A stretch of DNA of 53,117 bases from Oehlia diaphana (lineage: Eukaryota; Glomeromycota; Glomeromycetes; Glomerales; Glomeraceae). Positions within the stretch are counted from its first letter, which is position 1; every line of letters starts with the position of its first letter. The DNA lies in NCBI GenBank assembly GCA_003833135.1, contig QZLH01000204.1:16791-69907 (forward strand), written 5' to 3'. Below, piece by piece: positions 23,171 to 36,915 of this stretch. The notes beneath the pieces are model-generated. The model had not been told where the DNA came from, made no database searches, and saw nothing but the letters and a program-made list of their open reading frames with translations. A program made the translations under genes and the position numbers.

Positions 23171-23180
23171 AGTGTACCAT
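22983..23180 (-). pseudogene. F-box/LRR-like fragment at the unit B/C boundary
   Basis: Reads MVHFINGAESCLSGVKFLSC, then STEISDNILSNLAETCKSIKELEL. It resembles the LRR-like middle of the intact F-box gene (FPEAMVRFELLCELKCDTSIDPLYFYGLSQFCQYIQRLTI) in spacing and hydrophobic pattern. The homologous stretch at the A/B boundary (20700-20880) reads SINEAKSCLSGIKFLSCSTKISDNI, then a stop. This suggests that the tandem array derives from F-box genes. Similarity is judged by eye only, and the N-terminal F-box itself was not found in the array. Confidence 0.5.
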
Positions 23181-24795
23181 AATTGATAGGCATGACCATA
23201 TAAAAGTATCTCTTATTTGAGAAAATTTTACAACAGTTGATTGCTTTGCTGTAAATGGTCACTAATATTTCATCCATGCTTGAGTAGTTTCCAATCAATA
23301 ATGTTGTTGAGTGAAATAGCTTAATAGTATCAAGCACTTTATGTAAAAGGTTTTCTAGTCAAAAATTATTAATCTTTTTTAATACTTTTCTGATATTCCT
23401 GTTGATATATATATAAATTGTGAATTTATTGTTAAATGACAACTTATTGAAGATTATTTGAATTATTTAACAGCAAGTTTTGCAATTATAAATTCATGGT
23501 TATCAATTTTTAGATCATATTTTTGAACTATAATAATTTTTAATAGGGAACCTATAAAACATCCTTCTTTAGCTAATATAACAGCTGGATCATTATATTC
23601 ATTTCCAGAGCGTGCATTAGCTTTAATTAATTTAGTATCCAATTTTTAATGTTGTTTTGACTTATATGATAGCTTGCCATATTAATACATTGTTGATTTT
23701 TTTGAAATTGATTACACAACACCTCCCTTCATGATCTCAAATATATCATCAGCATAATCGTTTCCTAGTTCTTCTATTTTGAGATATGTGGATAATATTA
23801 TAAGAAGACGAAATGTTATTTTGTAATAAAGGTAAATGTGATCATGCTAAATAATCATTAGTAAGGTTTTGTGGTAACATCCATTGATTTCAATATCATT
23901 AAGCTTGAAGGTTTGTTGGATATTTCAATAATTCTCATAACATGTTACCTAGATAATGTTGTTAGCAAATGTGATATTGTCCTTAATTTTTTTTTCAGAA
24001 AATTGTAATTTTTTCCTCTGCTGTTTATTTAAAAAGATGAGTAAAAAGTCTATCAATATAAGCATATTAAAAAAGGAAAAGCCATCAGTTTGGACCATGA
24101 TTAGATAATTAGCTTGTAATTAATTGTATATAAAATTGTAAATACAATTGGTATTCTAATATAGTATATTTATAATATAACTTAAAGATGGGTGACTATA
24201 CCCTCTGATATGCCTAATAAGTCAAATATCTTCACAATATCCTGAATTATTTTCTCTGGATGCTTTATTACATTATTGATCATATGTGTTGGCATATGTT
24301 TAGATTTTTTTCAATTTGGCAAAATTCAGATCTTGTAATACTACCTGATGTGATAAACAGATGGAACTGAGACTTGCAGATATGACGATTTTCTAAAACA
24401 TTCTGAAGAGTATGTGGTTGCATATAATTTCCATTATTCATCTAAAAGATAAAATCCATTGCATCATGAATATGTTTTATAAGAAATCCTCTGTAATATA
24501 AAATTCTTAAATCAATGTCCATATTATTTGTTAGATTAGAAACTATATTTAATCATTCTAAGACTCCAGTTGATAAAAATCTCATCTGATAGTATTGCCA
24601 CTCTGTAGGTGTTTAAGTATTGGAAATAATTGTGAGACTCCATTCTGATGGCATGATGGCTGACTTAATTATTACACTTATAAACTTGATTAGAATTTCT
24701 CAAACATAGACAATCAATGCCTAACATGTCTGTGCAAAATGCCATTATCTATTCATTTTGTACCGGAGCCTTCATATATTTTGTCTGATATAGAG
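23171..24795 (-). repeat. tandem array unit C, truncated
   Basis: Third copy, collinear with A and B from AGTGTACCATAAT to CATATATTTTGTCTGATATA, where similarity ends abruptly at about 24795. It lacks the last roughly 600 bp of the unit. Minus-strand reading NNMDIDLRILYYRGFLIKHI, then HDAMDFIF, is interrupted soon after. Confidence 0.7.
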
Positions 24796-27340
24796 TTAAT
24801 TCTATTTAAATCATACAGTATATAGTAATATTTTGAAGTACCAAGCTTTGAATTTTATCTAATGGAATTGTTTAAGCAATAGGTTGATGAAAAAATAAAC
24901 CTTATTATCCTCAAAATATTTCTATTTCTATCTAAAAAATTATATAAATAAGTAAGCCAGAATTATTATGATTTATGGGTTTCAAATTATCTTAGCTAAA
25001 TGATAAGAAAAACTTCTGGATTACACTCAATAAATTTAGCAATCATAGGTGTTATGTCAAGAACTGTGTCATGCAGAAGAAAAGAACATGGTAAAGGAAA
25101 ATAAATTGTGAAATAGCTCGACAAGTTGTATTTATATGTAAAATTCTTTGATTATATTATTACAGAGGGCTGTGCCATAATAAAAAAAGTCTTGGCAAAG
25201 TCACATTAAAAGCCACACAAGCATCAGAGATGCTATCTTTTCACATTTTCTCTCATACTTGTTTAAAATTATTTTGTTAAAATTTTTTTTTGAATTTTGT
25301 GTAATAAACACACAGCCCACACTAATAATAAGCCCTTCTTTGCTTATTTTAAACCAAGAGATCAGCTGACCAGGACTGATTTATAGAAGTAGTTTTTTTT
25401 GTTGCATACTCTAATTCTTGTGAATTTACTTGAGCTGACATTCCTTCAACTTGCTTAATAATTTTATTTTTAGCTAATACATAAAATGGTTAATTATACA
25501 CTTTATATTAATAAAATATTGTTATACCTATTTTTTTTAAACAGGAAAAATGATGAAAACTATCAACAATTTCATCTATTTATGCAATCCTTATTGAATT
25601 CTTTTCTGACAGGAGTTCCAAAATAAGAGTTGTTTAATTCTTTATTTAATGAAATTATGATTGTCAAAAATTCCACATTGCAAGTAATTTAGTTATTTGT
25701 AATGTACTGTATGATACTAAAAGTTATGATTTATTAATAATCCATTTAAAAAAAATAAAAAAATTTAATACAACGCCAATTTTCTAAAAACTATTTAATT
25801 CAGCTTTTCTGAGATTTATATTTTCTATTAAGCTTGGTTCTTTGCCAATTTGATTTTTTGATAATTCTTCTAAGTAATATATATTCTTCAGCGCATTTCT
25901 TTTGAGCTCCTGGAGTAGTAGCTTTAATTTCTAAGTTAAAATAATAATAATTAAGAATTATTAAATATATTTTATTTATTTCCACTGTATATAATACTAC
26001 TATTTTTTCTAAACCATTCAATTTGAAATGAATTCCATGATATTATGAGATTATTTGGAAAAATGCTCTAGTTAATGCATATATAATTAATAAATATAAT
26101 TCAAAAATTTCATTACAAATGCTATTTCAAGTTGGCATTCATTAGCATAAACGAATTTCTGCATCATGTTTTTGCTGTAAAGCAATAATTTTTCATATTT
26201 TTCCTTTGTAAAATCTAGTTAAAACAATTATCAATATATGATTAACTGTTTAGTAATTATATACTAAACTGCTAAGTATTAGTTATTTACTAATCTTGTA
26301 GTATATAAATGGGTTATCATCCGAAGGATGATGACCCATTTATATGCTAAACTAGATCAGTAAATAACTTTTTTATCATCCTAGAAATACTAATTGGTCC
26401 GCCAGTTTATAACTTGTGGAAAAAATCCTAAATACCAATTAGTAGCCAGGTGATATATTTATTATAAAGAAATGGCCTCTGCATAGTCATATTTGAAGCC
26501 TTTGTAAAAAATTCATGAGAAAAATTTTTTTAAAAAAAGTAGTATTGCTTATTACTTTCTTATTCTATTCTTTGATGAAAATTTGACTATTACCCGATTA
26601 CAGCAATATTTATTATCACAATGCATTACAATAATAAGTTATATTATTAATAAAATGTTACCTTGAAATGTCCATTATAAAAAGAAATTGATGAAACTCA
26701 TAGAAGATTGATCAAGGAGATTTCTGCAAATTCCTAAAAAAGTAAACTGATCAAACATTGTGGGCTAAAGATGGCTCATGGGTAGTTTATAAGCTAAGAT
26801 GTTCATTTCCACTTAGTAAGAAGTAAACTTTATCAATTATTCGGCTAGTAAATACTAAGTTTCAATTCTGATCAAATTCTGGAATAATTCCAGATAAATT
26901 AAATTTATATTAATGTAATATTTATTATATGATTATTGTAATATTAATTATTGGAAATGCGAAAGGCATCTATAAATTCAGATGAATTACCAGTTCATTT
27001 TTTAAATGTCTATTTATTGCCAAAATTTCAGCAGAATTATGCCAGAAAGTAAGACTTTTAATTTGGTATAAGTTAAAAAAGGGACATTTAATATATAGTT
27101 TTTCTCTGCCAAAAATGTGGCCAGAAAATTAAACAGAATTATCTTTGAATGAACTTTTTTAAATTCTTTTTTTTTTTTTTATAAACACGTTATATTAACT
27201 AGTAAATACAAAAAAATACATTGAAGCTAGTTTAAAGATAAACTACACATCTTTATATAAAAAATTTTAAATTAAATCTAAAATAGAAAACTAACGCAAC
27301 CTGCGTGCTAATCACAATATATATATATTTATAAAAATTC
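24796..27340. other. intergenic, scattered coding-like traces only
   Basis: Minus-strand traces LPLPCSFLLHDTVLDITPM (about 25040-25110) and ISDACVAFNVTLPRLF (about 25180-25240) look like decayed coding DNA of unknown family. The 73-residue minus frame at 25800-26021 has no recognised domain. A strong hairpin lies at 26281-26369. Confidence 0.4.
26281..26369. repeat. long hairpin (foldback)
   Basis: Left arm AGTTATTTACTAATCTTGTA followed by GTATATAAATGGGTTATCATCC; loop GAA; right arm the near-complement ending AGTAAATAACT. The inner 22 bp pair with a single mismatch, and the outer 20 bp with a few more. It could be a tiny foldback element or a cruciform; no target duplication is obvious. Confidence 0.7.
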
Positions 27341-27347
27341 TATATAA

Positions 27348-28272
27348 CTATGTATCTACTAAATTACTAATGACTTGTAATGCTATCCTAAAATGATTTG
27401 ATTTACCTAAAATAAATACATCATCCTTAATATTTTCTTCCAAATCTATTTTTACTAGAGTTTTAAGTTTTTTATTCTTTTTTTGTTTTTCTAATTTTTC
27501 AAGATTTATTGTACTATTATTCTCCTCTTTCAACAAATTCTTTTTACGCTTCATGTCTCTAAAGTCTAAAGATACCTATTTGTTTTTCTAAAGCAATAGT
27601 TTCATTACATCGTTCTATCCATATCTTGTCATGAATATTATTCAAATATTCATCTAGTATCATACACGTTAATTTTTTTTCTATGGAACTTTTGAAAGAT
27701 GTTAACCATTTATTATTGACCAATCCACATATCACTTCTCTTATAATTCCATCCGCTGTCAATAGAAAGGATCAATTTGATGCTATCTTTACAAGCTTTT
27801 TTTCATCAAAATCTTTACACTAAACATCATCCACAAAACATTCTGATTGATCTGATAAAATTTTAGTAATGCTGGTTCTAAATAACTCCATTTCACTAAT
27901 GATATTATTCTTGTTACATATCCAAGTTTCTTCAAATACTAAACATTGTGAACATTTATTGTTGGATATTCCATAAACTTCTCTTTTCCATAATGTAGCG
28001 TACGTTGGTAAGTTTTTAAAAAAATTTTTAATTCTCCATGTTCTTGTTCCTGCATCTTTTCTATTGGTAGTATTTTTTGACATTGTAATTTCATTATTGA
28101 TCAACCTAAAAGTTTCCCACCAATCAACTAAACAGTTTGCACCATTTGATTCAATAAAGACATCCTTAACATAAACCAAAAATATGATGTCCATTTTCAT
28201 TAGATTATAACTTAATTCTTTGAACCACACTCTATATGCACCATCAATAGGTATTTTATTCCACCTTAACAC
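27348..28272 (-). pseudogene. non-LTR (LINE-like) retrotransposon C-terminal remnant
   Basis: Three consecutive minus-strand frames (27820-28272, 27559-27762, 27348-27554) together resemble the C-terminal tail of LINE polyproteins common in Rhizophagus. The order is VDWWETFRLINNEITMSKNT, an IKNFFKNLPTYATLWKREVY stretch, a zinc-knuckle-like CSQCLVFEETWIC that lacks the usual His, then IHDKIWIERCNETIALEKQI and a Lys/Glu-rich end. The reverse transcriptase and endonuclease domains are not present upstream, so this is a 5'-truncated, frame-broken copy, as expected from incomplete target-primed reverse transcription. Identification rests on recognised sequence pattern, not a search. Confidence 0.68.
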
Positions 28273-30345
28273 ATAATCATCAACAATTATGTATCTTTTT
28301 TAAATACAATTTCTTCTATCATATGCTTGTATTTAATTAATTCAATCTTAAGAGCAGGTAATTTAACTTTCTCTATCACTAATATTGGTTCCTTCATATA
28401 TTCCATTCAAAATTTTTAATTTTATATTCTTTAATCTAATAAAGTATTTAAAAAATTGAGATAAAGATATAATTTATCATCTAATTCTCTTCGCACACTT
28501 CCTAATTCTGAATATTCCAATAACCATCTCGCTATTTTTAAATCAATTCATGAATCTATAATAATGTTACAAGGTAACATCAAAATTACTACAATAAGTC
28601 TACAATATATACTTTTCATATATTGATAATTTACCTTCAAAATTAAATTTTTCTATAGAACTTTTTTAAATTCAATCGTACAGTACAGTTGATCGTATAT
28701 ATATTACAAAGAAAATAAACATAATATAATAAATAATAATACAGTTTAATTAAAATAACTTTATTTTATTTTGTTACAATCTTATAATCTTTCTTTAGAG
28801 TCCTAATAACTATATTATTTACTAATTATTATACTTAATGGCCTGAACCATATACAAAATTGACATGGAAATGTAAAACAATATCATGTAATAAAAATAC
28901 TTGCACCACATTTATAATTTCAAATATATTCTTTTAAGACTGAATAAATATAGGTGAAACACATTTGAGTGTTGGTTGTAAAATAATATTTTTTAATGTT
29001 GGACCTTTTTTTTCCAATAACAAAACTCTACTTTCCAATACTTCATTATTTTTTGATTTCTGCTTCCTTTTTTGAAGAATATTTATTCATTAGACTTTAT
29101 TTTGCAAATGTTGTTTTTAGTGATTTTGCAACTTTAATGTATCAAAATTTTTTAATTTTTAGAATTTTTGTAATATTCTCTTATATTTTCTTTCTTTTTT
29201 CTGTATATAAAAGAAATTAGTCATCTATGTACATTTTTCTTTATAAATAATGTATTACTATTTAGATTTCAGTTAAATATTTTGACTTATTTTAATTAAT
29301 CCATGAACTATATATATTATATTATAGATATATGATGGTATTTTGTTCAACTGGTATACATAAAATACAAATTTATTCCTGTAATTATTCAAAATGGCTT
29401 ATTGCTAAAGCAGATTTATAACCATGTCATGGATTTCAGCAAGTACAAAAGGGTTGTCTCTTAAAATATAAAGTGCTTTGAGAAAATCTCATGATCATTT
29501 TTTTCAGCATCTTTGGAAGAAGGAGAGGAAGTTTGACAAATAAAAATCTGCAGAAAGACTGCTGGTTGTGAGAAAAGAGAATTTTTTTTTAAGGAATTTC
29601 TAAGATTTTGATCTTTAAAAGGCCTTGATGTAATTCACAATCAATTGTCAGTTTTCGAAAATATAAAAAATTTGCACCTAAAATCTTAATATTTTCATGC
29701 CATCAACATTGATAGACAATTTTTGTTTTCTAGAAATTAAATCAATCATCAGTAGTCCAACTTTTTACAATCCATACTAATAAAGCTTTTTTTTAGGATT
29801 ATTCATTCAAAATGTTTAGAATAAAAGGCCAATAAAACTTGAAATAAAGAAGATAAAAACATAAGTATACAAGTGTTTTTAATTCCAACATTGATTTTCT
29901 ATTCATAATGTGAATAACAATTTAAAATGTAAAAAGTTGTATCTTAAATATTGTAAAACATTTGAATCAAATTGTATGTTCTTTACTTGAGAAAGTAAGG
30001 GTTGTATTTTTTAAGGATAGTATATAGTTGTTTATAAACTAATAAAATGGTATTTGTTCATAAATATCACTTGATTTGATAAGAAATATTACATGCAATT
30101 TTGTTTATGCTCTTTAATTTATTTTTTGGAGAAATATTCATCTTGGTAGGCTGAGAAGGTAACTACAAATTTTCCAATTTTGAATTTATTGCATAAATTT
30201 CTGATTTGGACTGGTAGCCACAGTAAGGCTTATATAAGGCTTATTCCCATTTGACATTTGATAATAATATTAATCCACTATGTCAATTACTTAGATCATC
30301 AAAGCCTTCTGGCTTAGACTGGTTGCAATTTGTGATCCCGTACGA
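28273..30345. other. intergenic, no gene seen
   Basis: 28273-28620 may be more of the LINE remnant, but no motif is clear. The 74-residue plus-strand frame at 28996-29220 is Phe/Ile/Tyr-rich and looks like A+T-rich noise. Confidence 0.45.
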
Positions 30346-30351
30346 ATATAT

Positions 30352-30999
30352 AGTAAAATAGTACTGTACGGTACTACAAATTTGGACAGGCGTTCGAAAA
30401 AAAATTTTTAATTTTTCCGTACTCAGACGGACTATTAAAAATAAATTTTGCTAATAATTTTACATCGTAGGATCATCTTGTGACAGAATTTTCGAGAATG
30501 AAGATGTTACAATTACATAATATTTGAGTAACATAATTGATCTGATTAATTTATATATTTGTAATGATTTTAACGTTTTATTTATTACATATTTCATAAA
30601 TATTTCTTTTTAATCTTTACTGCTTTGAAGAAGAAAAATAATTGTAAATATGAATATTGATAATATATCCGATGTTGAAGACTTTCCAATTGAATTGATA
30701 AATTCCTGAATTTGAACAGGTTTATATAATTATTATAACTTTATGAGCAATTTTATTATTATAGAGCTGAATATTATTAAAGTATAGACATCTACAAGCT
30801 TATATTCAAAGAGTATTTATATTTTTTAACATAAAGTATTTTATTAAAAAACAAACATGTACGAAAATTCAAAGTCGTACGAAAATTTTTAAGCATTCGT
30901 ACGTACTAGTATAAAAAAATTTATCTGTAAATACGTACGTACAAACAAAAAGGATTAACGTCCGCCAGAATTTGTATTACCGTACAGTACTGCTTTACT
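30352..30999. mobile_element. 648-bp TIR-bounded element, superfamily unclear
   Basis: The left end AGTAAAATAGTACTGTACGG, continuing TACTACAAATTTGGACAGGCGTT, is matched in reverse complement by the right end AACGTCCGCCAGAATTTGTA, continuing TTACCGTACAGTACTGCTTTACT. The inverted repeats span about 43 bp with a handful of mismatches. Subterminal GTACG/CGTACGTAC words are frequent on the right side. No transposase frame; flanks suggest but do not prove a duplication around AATAT. Confidence 0.65.
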
Positions 31000-31814
31000 T
31001 AATATCTATCTCAAACCATCTGAAATGTCATATCAATTTGACGAAGCAGAAATCGTGATTTTAAGAGTTATGGATTAATTCCATTATTACATAGAAGCGC
31101 AATCTACCATAGTAGAAATCTAAACTTCATCTAATTCATCAACTTTATCGATTGCTTGCATAGAGGTAGAATGTTTAAAACTTTTCGGCAATCGATATTT
31201 TTATCTTCTTTTGTTTAACTTTCCATTAGTCGTAGATGTAATTTATCTTTATTTTCAAATTATTATTTTTTTTTTTTTGTTTTATTGTATATTTATTATT
31301 AGAACAACTTTATATCATATAAAAGTTATCCCATTATCTAAAGATCCACAAGGATATCAAACTATTGTCAGTTAGCTTGGACACATGATATCATCCGATA
31401 CTATGATTAAAGGACATCATCGGTTGATTATTGCCGACATATAAATGATCGATCATCATCACATATTCTTTTTTTTTTTTTTCACAGAATCTCAGAATAA
31501 GCGTCATTTAATTTAAATATTATAAATTAATTGTGTTTACTTGTAAAAAATATATATATATATATAATAAAATAAATAAAGGAATATTGAAAAATACCAT
31601 CTGTATGAAGATTTTAACGTAAAATTCGAAATAAAAAAATATTTTACCGCTTTGATTTTACGTGAAACCTCGTTCAAATAATTCTACACAATATTGAGAT
31701 GATTAATTTTCCATTGTAAAAAATATATTAAGTAAATAACCCTTATAACGAACCTAATGAACCTATCAAACTATCATATTATTTACCAATACTTGTATCA
31801 ACCATTTTACCCAG

Positions 31815-31899
31815 TTGCTACTCCATAATCCGGGTACTCATAAATACTCGAGTATACCCGGATTGTATCCGGGTAAACGGGTAACGGATCGCAGCTCTG
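31815..31899. repeat. hAT-like terminus with CCGGGTA repeats
   Basis: Reads as a single transposon end on the minus strand, starting CAGAGCTGC, followed by ACCCGTTTACCCGG. Nearby ATCCGGGTACTC and GAGTATACCCGGAT form an imperfect palindrome. CAGAGCTGC-type starts are common for hAT elements. No matching second end was found, so it may be a truncated or solo end. Confidence 0.4.
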
Positions 31900-33162
31900 C
31901 TTTATTTTTAAAAACATAATTTTTGATCATTGGTGTATTATAATAACAGATAAAAAAACTTTGTATAATAGCGCATAAATATATAGTACAATATGCTACC
32001 TTAAAATTTATTTCATTGTCTCTTTAAAAAAAAAAAAAAAACGTTTTACAGCATAAATTCTAAAGATGATGATCTGAAAGCGCAATATAATGAAAAAATT
32101 GTGATCTGCGTGGCTTAGAAATTTGTGGCACGTCAGTTCTGAAAAGAATTTGTGAAATTTTCAAGGAAAAATATTATAAATCATTCTTGATGGTATTGAA
32201 AAGGGATATTGCTAATAGATATCGTGATATTGGAAAGAATATATTTGAAAGTTACAGGTATTTTATTTTTTTAACGGGTTAAAAGAAAAACTTAAATCTC
32301 TTTTTCTTGAAGCGTACTTAATTTCATAACATAGAATAATAACGTATTTCTTTTATATTTCTCAAGCACAGTTTTGATTCATTTCTAACTAACCATTACG
32401 ATCCGAGAAGGGAAGAGCTAGCCAATTACATACTAATTTCTTCTGCCAGAACGGCTATGAAAAAAATCATTACCATTTCGTAAGAGTGATGCACAAAAAC
32501 TCCTTAGAATAGATGTTAACAAGGCATGTAAATTGTGGGAGCGGTTTGTTCAAACTAAGTGAATTCAAAATTACGAGAATAAATGTTACTTCTATCCCAC
32601 CTCCAAAAAGAAAGAAATATTCTGACTTCCCCATTCAGTTGAACGAAAATCAGTTTTATCGTTTCTCCACTTCCTTACACTACGGACTCATTAAAATTAT
32701 CAATTATTTGAATCTATTTATTGCTATTTATCTTGGAAATTTTACGATCAATAGAAAAATTATTAGCATAATAATATTCCTTTAACAATGACATGATCAA
32801 AAGAATTTCTATTTTGCTATCTGACAGCGATGGAATTAAGAAATGAAACGATAATTAAAAAAGCATTATTAGAAGATACATCTGAATAGATTATATCAGA
32901 ATATATTAACAGATCTGTATAACGAGATAGTTTTGTTGAGATGACTTTTTTCATTTTGTTTGAGCCATAATTTTAAGGTAAATGTTTCTTTTTCGGTTTA
33001 AAAAACGGGATTTATGATGTATTGTTTTCTAATTGTTTGATAGTTTCTTTTCAATCCAGAAGTTTGTTTTGTGCTTTAATCAATAATCAATCTAAATAGT
33101 ACATCTCTTCTTCAACAATTAAGTAACTATCCTAAATGTAATAATTTACGAAGAGATAATCA

Positions 33163-33719
33163 AAATGGGATCATTATTAAAAACAAAGAAATTTTCAACC
33201 TTTAATACTTTCCTTGCTTATGGATTTTTCTGGGGTCAATGAGAAAAGTAAGATCTTTGGGTTCAAAATTATCAATAAATTGTGTTAAAACATCACAATT
33301 CGTTAGATTCAACAAATGCTCTCTACCGGAGAACGAATTATGGTACTCTTTGGAAAGCCATCTTCAAAAGAAACGCAGGCCCGGAGGCGCTATGGCTGTT
33401 ACCAAGAAGAATTGGACGATAAGTTACATGGCAAGAATTCAAATCAAGGATCTTTCAATGGCAATGACGATTTTTTAGCGAGATGTTGTTGTTGTTATTG
33501 ACCAAAGAAGAAGGCGACAGTGAGAGAGAGGTTTTTATATTTTTGTAAATGAATTTTTTTGATTATAGGTCGATTTTTGTCTTTGTAGGTGACGGATTGT
33601 AATAACCATGGGTTACCCAAAGACGCGCTGTTCCCTCATTTTCCTTTGGAAGCTTTAGGAACGATCCTGATGATGGGTTCTAGACTTCTAGTGTGGGCTG
33701 TAGTTTTAGTTTAATTATT
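33163..33719 (+). other. GC-richer, possibly coding-derived stretch, unidentified
   Basis: Higher G+C than the surroundings and several abutting open segments: MGSLLKTKKFSTFNTFLAYG then FFWGQ-stop; the 79-residue frame 33239-33478; and an open segment from a TTTGTAG acceptor reading VTDCNNHGLPKDALFPHFPL, then EALGTILMMGSRLL and a stop. No domain is recognised. It could be a decayed multi-exon gene. The 32513-32785 frame just upstream is similarly unsupported. Confidence 0.25.
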
Positions 33720-36374
33720 AAATAGTTAGTTTCATTGACATAGCAGGTAGTTATTTTTTTTTTAATATTCACTCTTGATTTGTGTATATTTAATATTTAC
33801 GCATCTTAATATCTTAATACATTAAAAAAGAATTACTTTATAATTTTCAATGGTTTCATTTCATTTTGTATTTGTAATAATTTTGAGTACATTATGCATT
33901 TATGCTATGTAAGAATATCAAACTATTTCAGTCTTACATACGATACTAAGCTAATTTCAGTGATGTATCCTTGTATCTCTTTAAGATTCGTTAAGACACA
34001 TTGAATTTCTTATAATGTTTTAAATTAGATACTTATTTAAATTAGATACTTATTGTAGTTCATTGAAATTAATATATTGTTAAAGAAGTTGAGATTATCG
34101 CATGATGGTAATGTGTAATAAGAATTTCTTTATTGTCATCAAATGTATTATGCTGTAATTAGGAGTAAATAAAGTGAGTTCAAAACCTGATAAGCGTATT
34201 AATAATGTATTTAAAGTTAAGGTTTTGATCGAATCAAGTATAATTACTCATTGATCGAGTTGTTCAATTAATCGATTACAAAATTTTTGCATCCGATTTA
34301 AAATTAGATTGATAATTTGATCGATCAAGTCAGCCATGATTGAATGATATGTGATTTAAAATCATATAAATCATATAGATTCCTTATTATGTGTCATTGT
34401 TTCGTCTATTTTATTGTCTTTTATCCTGTAATAATGTCAAATTAGGAATCGATCTATTTTAAAGTTCAAGGAGACATTAATTATTTCAGTAAAGCGATCA
34501 TACTAGTTGTGAAATTTATATAGCCAATCAACTGGTACTTAAATGATTTCGTGTGTAAATCAGTAAATTTTTTTTTTAGAAATTTCTTTCATGAAAATAT
34601 AACGTCTTTCTTTTTTTAAAAAATTTTTGAGGTTATGATCACTATTCGCAAAAATATATAAAGTTTCTCACTTCGCTCCGGTCAAAAAAAAAAAAAAAAT
34701 AATAATAATAATGTAAAATAAAAAAAATTATGTTTCTCATTTTACAAACACTCTTTTTGCTAATATTTTAACATTAAAAACGAATATATTTATGGTTTAT
34801 GCCTCTTATTATTCAAAAGGTATGCTACTGGTATGATTCTTTTTTATAAATAATTTATACGCACGAATATATTATTATAATAATATTCCTCTTTCAAATT
34901 CATTCATATAAAAGAACTAGTTAAACCGAAATTACTATTAATAGTCCATTAGTCCATCCTAATTTAAATAGAATTATCTAAAATATACAAGAAATCCCGT
35001 CCTACATTGTTTGTGATATACCTCATCCACAAATATTAATTCTATATTTGAGGGCGAGGTTTACCTTTCTGACTAAATTAAAAGAAAGTAAGTATTTAAT
35101 CATCTTTATAATAATGATATTTATTAAATATTATTTATTAATATCTTGTTAAATTACAAATTAGACAATAAAAGAAGTATATGACGTTTAATAATATTTA
35201 TAGTATCACAATTCTTACCTCAAGGTATTTTTTTATTAAACTACTTTTGTATTTTCGATTATAAAATTTATTAATCTTATGTAATTATAGTACCGTCAAA
35301 GTACGAAGAAGTAGAGGGATTAACTATTACGATTATATGGAAGTAGAGAAATTTTTTATTAAATATAATATACGCGACATTCAGATCACGCGTCATGTAA
35401 AATAGAATATTTCCTATTTTGTCATTTAACAAATAGTTTATTTTAATATCGTGCTAATGTTATAGTTATAGGTGGTCCAATCTTATGGAAGAACGGATAT
35501 AATAGTAATTATGTAAATTAATCAATTCTTTTTACAAGAAGAAATTTATAACACTTTGTTTAAAAAAAAATGTGAGAGGTATTGGTAACTAGAAAAGATA
35601 GGTGGTAGCTAGGGGAGAGGGATCAATAGGTTTATTTCTTTTTTCAAATTACCAGGTATTATTTAAAAACTTGATAGTATCAATAAGCATTAATTTCAAT
35701 TTAGATAAAGGTATGTGATTTTGGCAATGCAAACCATACAAATAAATTTCCTTGATTCCCGCTAATCTGATAAGTTACTTGATAATACCATTTAATGTTT
35801 TATTAATATTTAACTTTATTAATTTTATGAAAGATATTTTAAAAGAATTTGAACCCGGGATTAATGAAAATCTCACCAAAAACAATTTACGCAATTAATT
35901 TATCTAATTCGAGATCAGGTATTATTTCGAAATTATAACTTTTACGATATCATTTTCAATATCAAACTGCTTTCTCGTTCCTTATTACATCATAGATGAA
36001 ATACTTTCATATGAGTTTCTTGAAAAGAGGAAAAGTAGTAATGGGTCTTCACGTATCGCGTGGAGATTTAGAATAATTAAAAGACTTTCTAAGCGGTGCG
36101 ATGAATAATTTTCTGTCATATAATTAACTGAAGACAAATGAAAAAAGAATAAAAGTGCGATAATCTAATTATGTATTAAGTTGTTTATTATTTATTAATA
36201 AATTGATTTTTATTGTTAATTTTTTAATGGCGTGTATTTCAAAAGAGAAGTTAAGAAATACTAAAATTCCCTTGATTGTTTTAAAGAAAAGAAATAAGGA
36301 TATATTTTTGGGATCGCTCGTGATGGTTAGTATATCAGATTATTCAGATATACTTAATTTTTATATGAAAAAAT
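33720..36374. other. intergenic, no gene seen
   Basis: A+T-rich DNA without recognisable frames or repeats on either strand. Confidence 0.45.
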
Positions 36375-36530
36375 GGTGACAATTGGACAAGAAATTTTAA
36401 ATTAGAAAAAATTCATATTATTGATATTAATGAACCAATAATTATATTTGCATCACGTTTAGGAAAAATTGACAGAACAAATTTAAAGAGCAACAAAAGC
36501 GACAGGACAGAAGAAATCGAAAACGAATGA
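36375..36530 (+). pseudogene. small coding-like fragment, unidentified
   Basis: An open segment of 51 residues reads GDNWTRNFKLEKIHIIDINE, continuing PIIIFASRLGKIDRTNLKSN and a Lys/Glu-rich end before TGA. Composition is protein-like rather than A/T-homopolymer-driven, but it has no start codon or recognised domain. It may be an exon or a remnant. Confidence 0.25.
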
Positions 36531-36915
36531 AATAGTAGTATTAAAGGCAAATGAATTCGTCGAACTAGTTACGTTCATTCTTTACCGTATACACCTACAG
36601 GGAAGAATTATCAAAGGTGGTTGCCCAAATATGGGAGTTGATACTAAGTTTTATTAGAGTCATATTTAATTTCAGGATATTTGATATTTTTTTTTTTATT
36701 TAACACGCCACGCCATAAACGCCATGCTATATCATTTTTTTCATTTATAATTATTGTATAATTTATTATATTAAAATAAACATATAGAAATAATAAATAA
36801 AAAAAAATTAAAATTAAATTATAAAGGACCTTAAGTTAATCCTCTAAATAAATAATTATTTGCTATATTTGTAACATTTTACATAATACCTCTAAATGAG
36901 AGATTACATTTAAGC

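Noticed and set aside
28996..29220. 74-residue hydrophobic plus frame
   Set aside because: Could mimic a membrane protein, but composition matches T-rich noise and no gene context exists.
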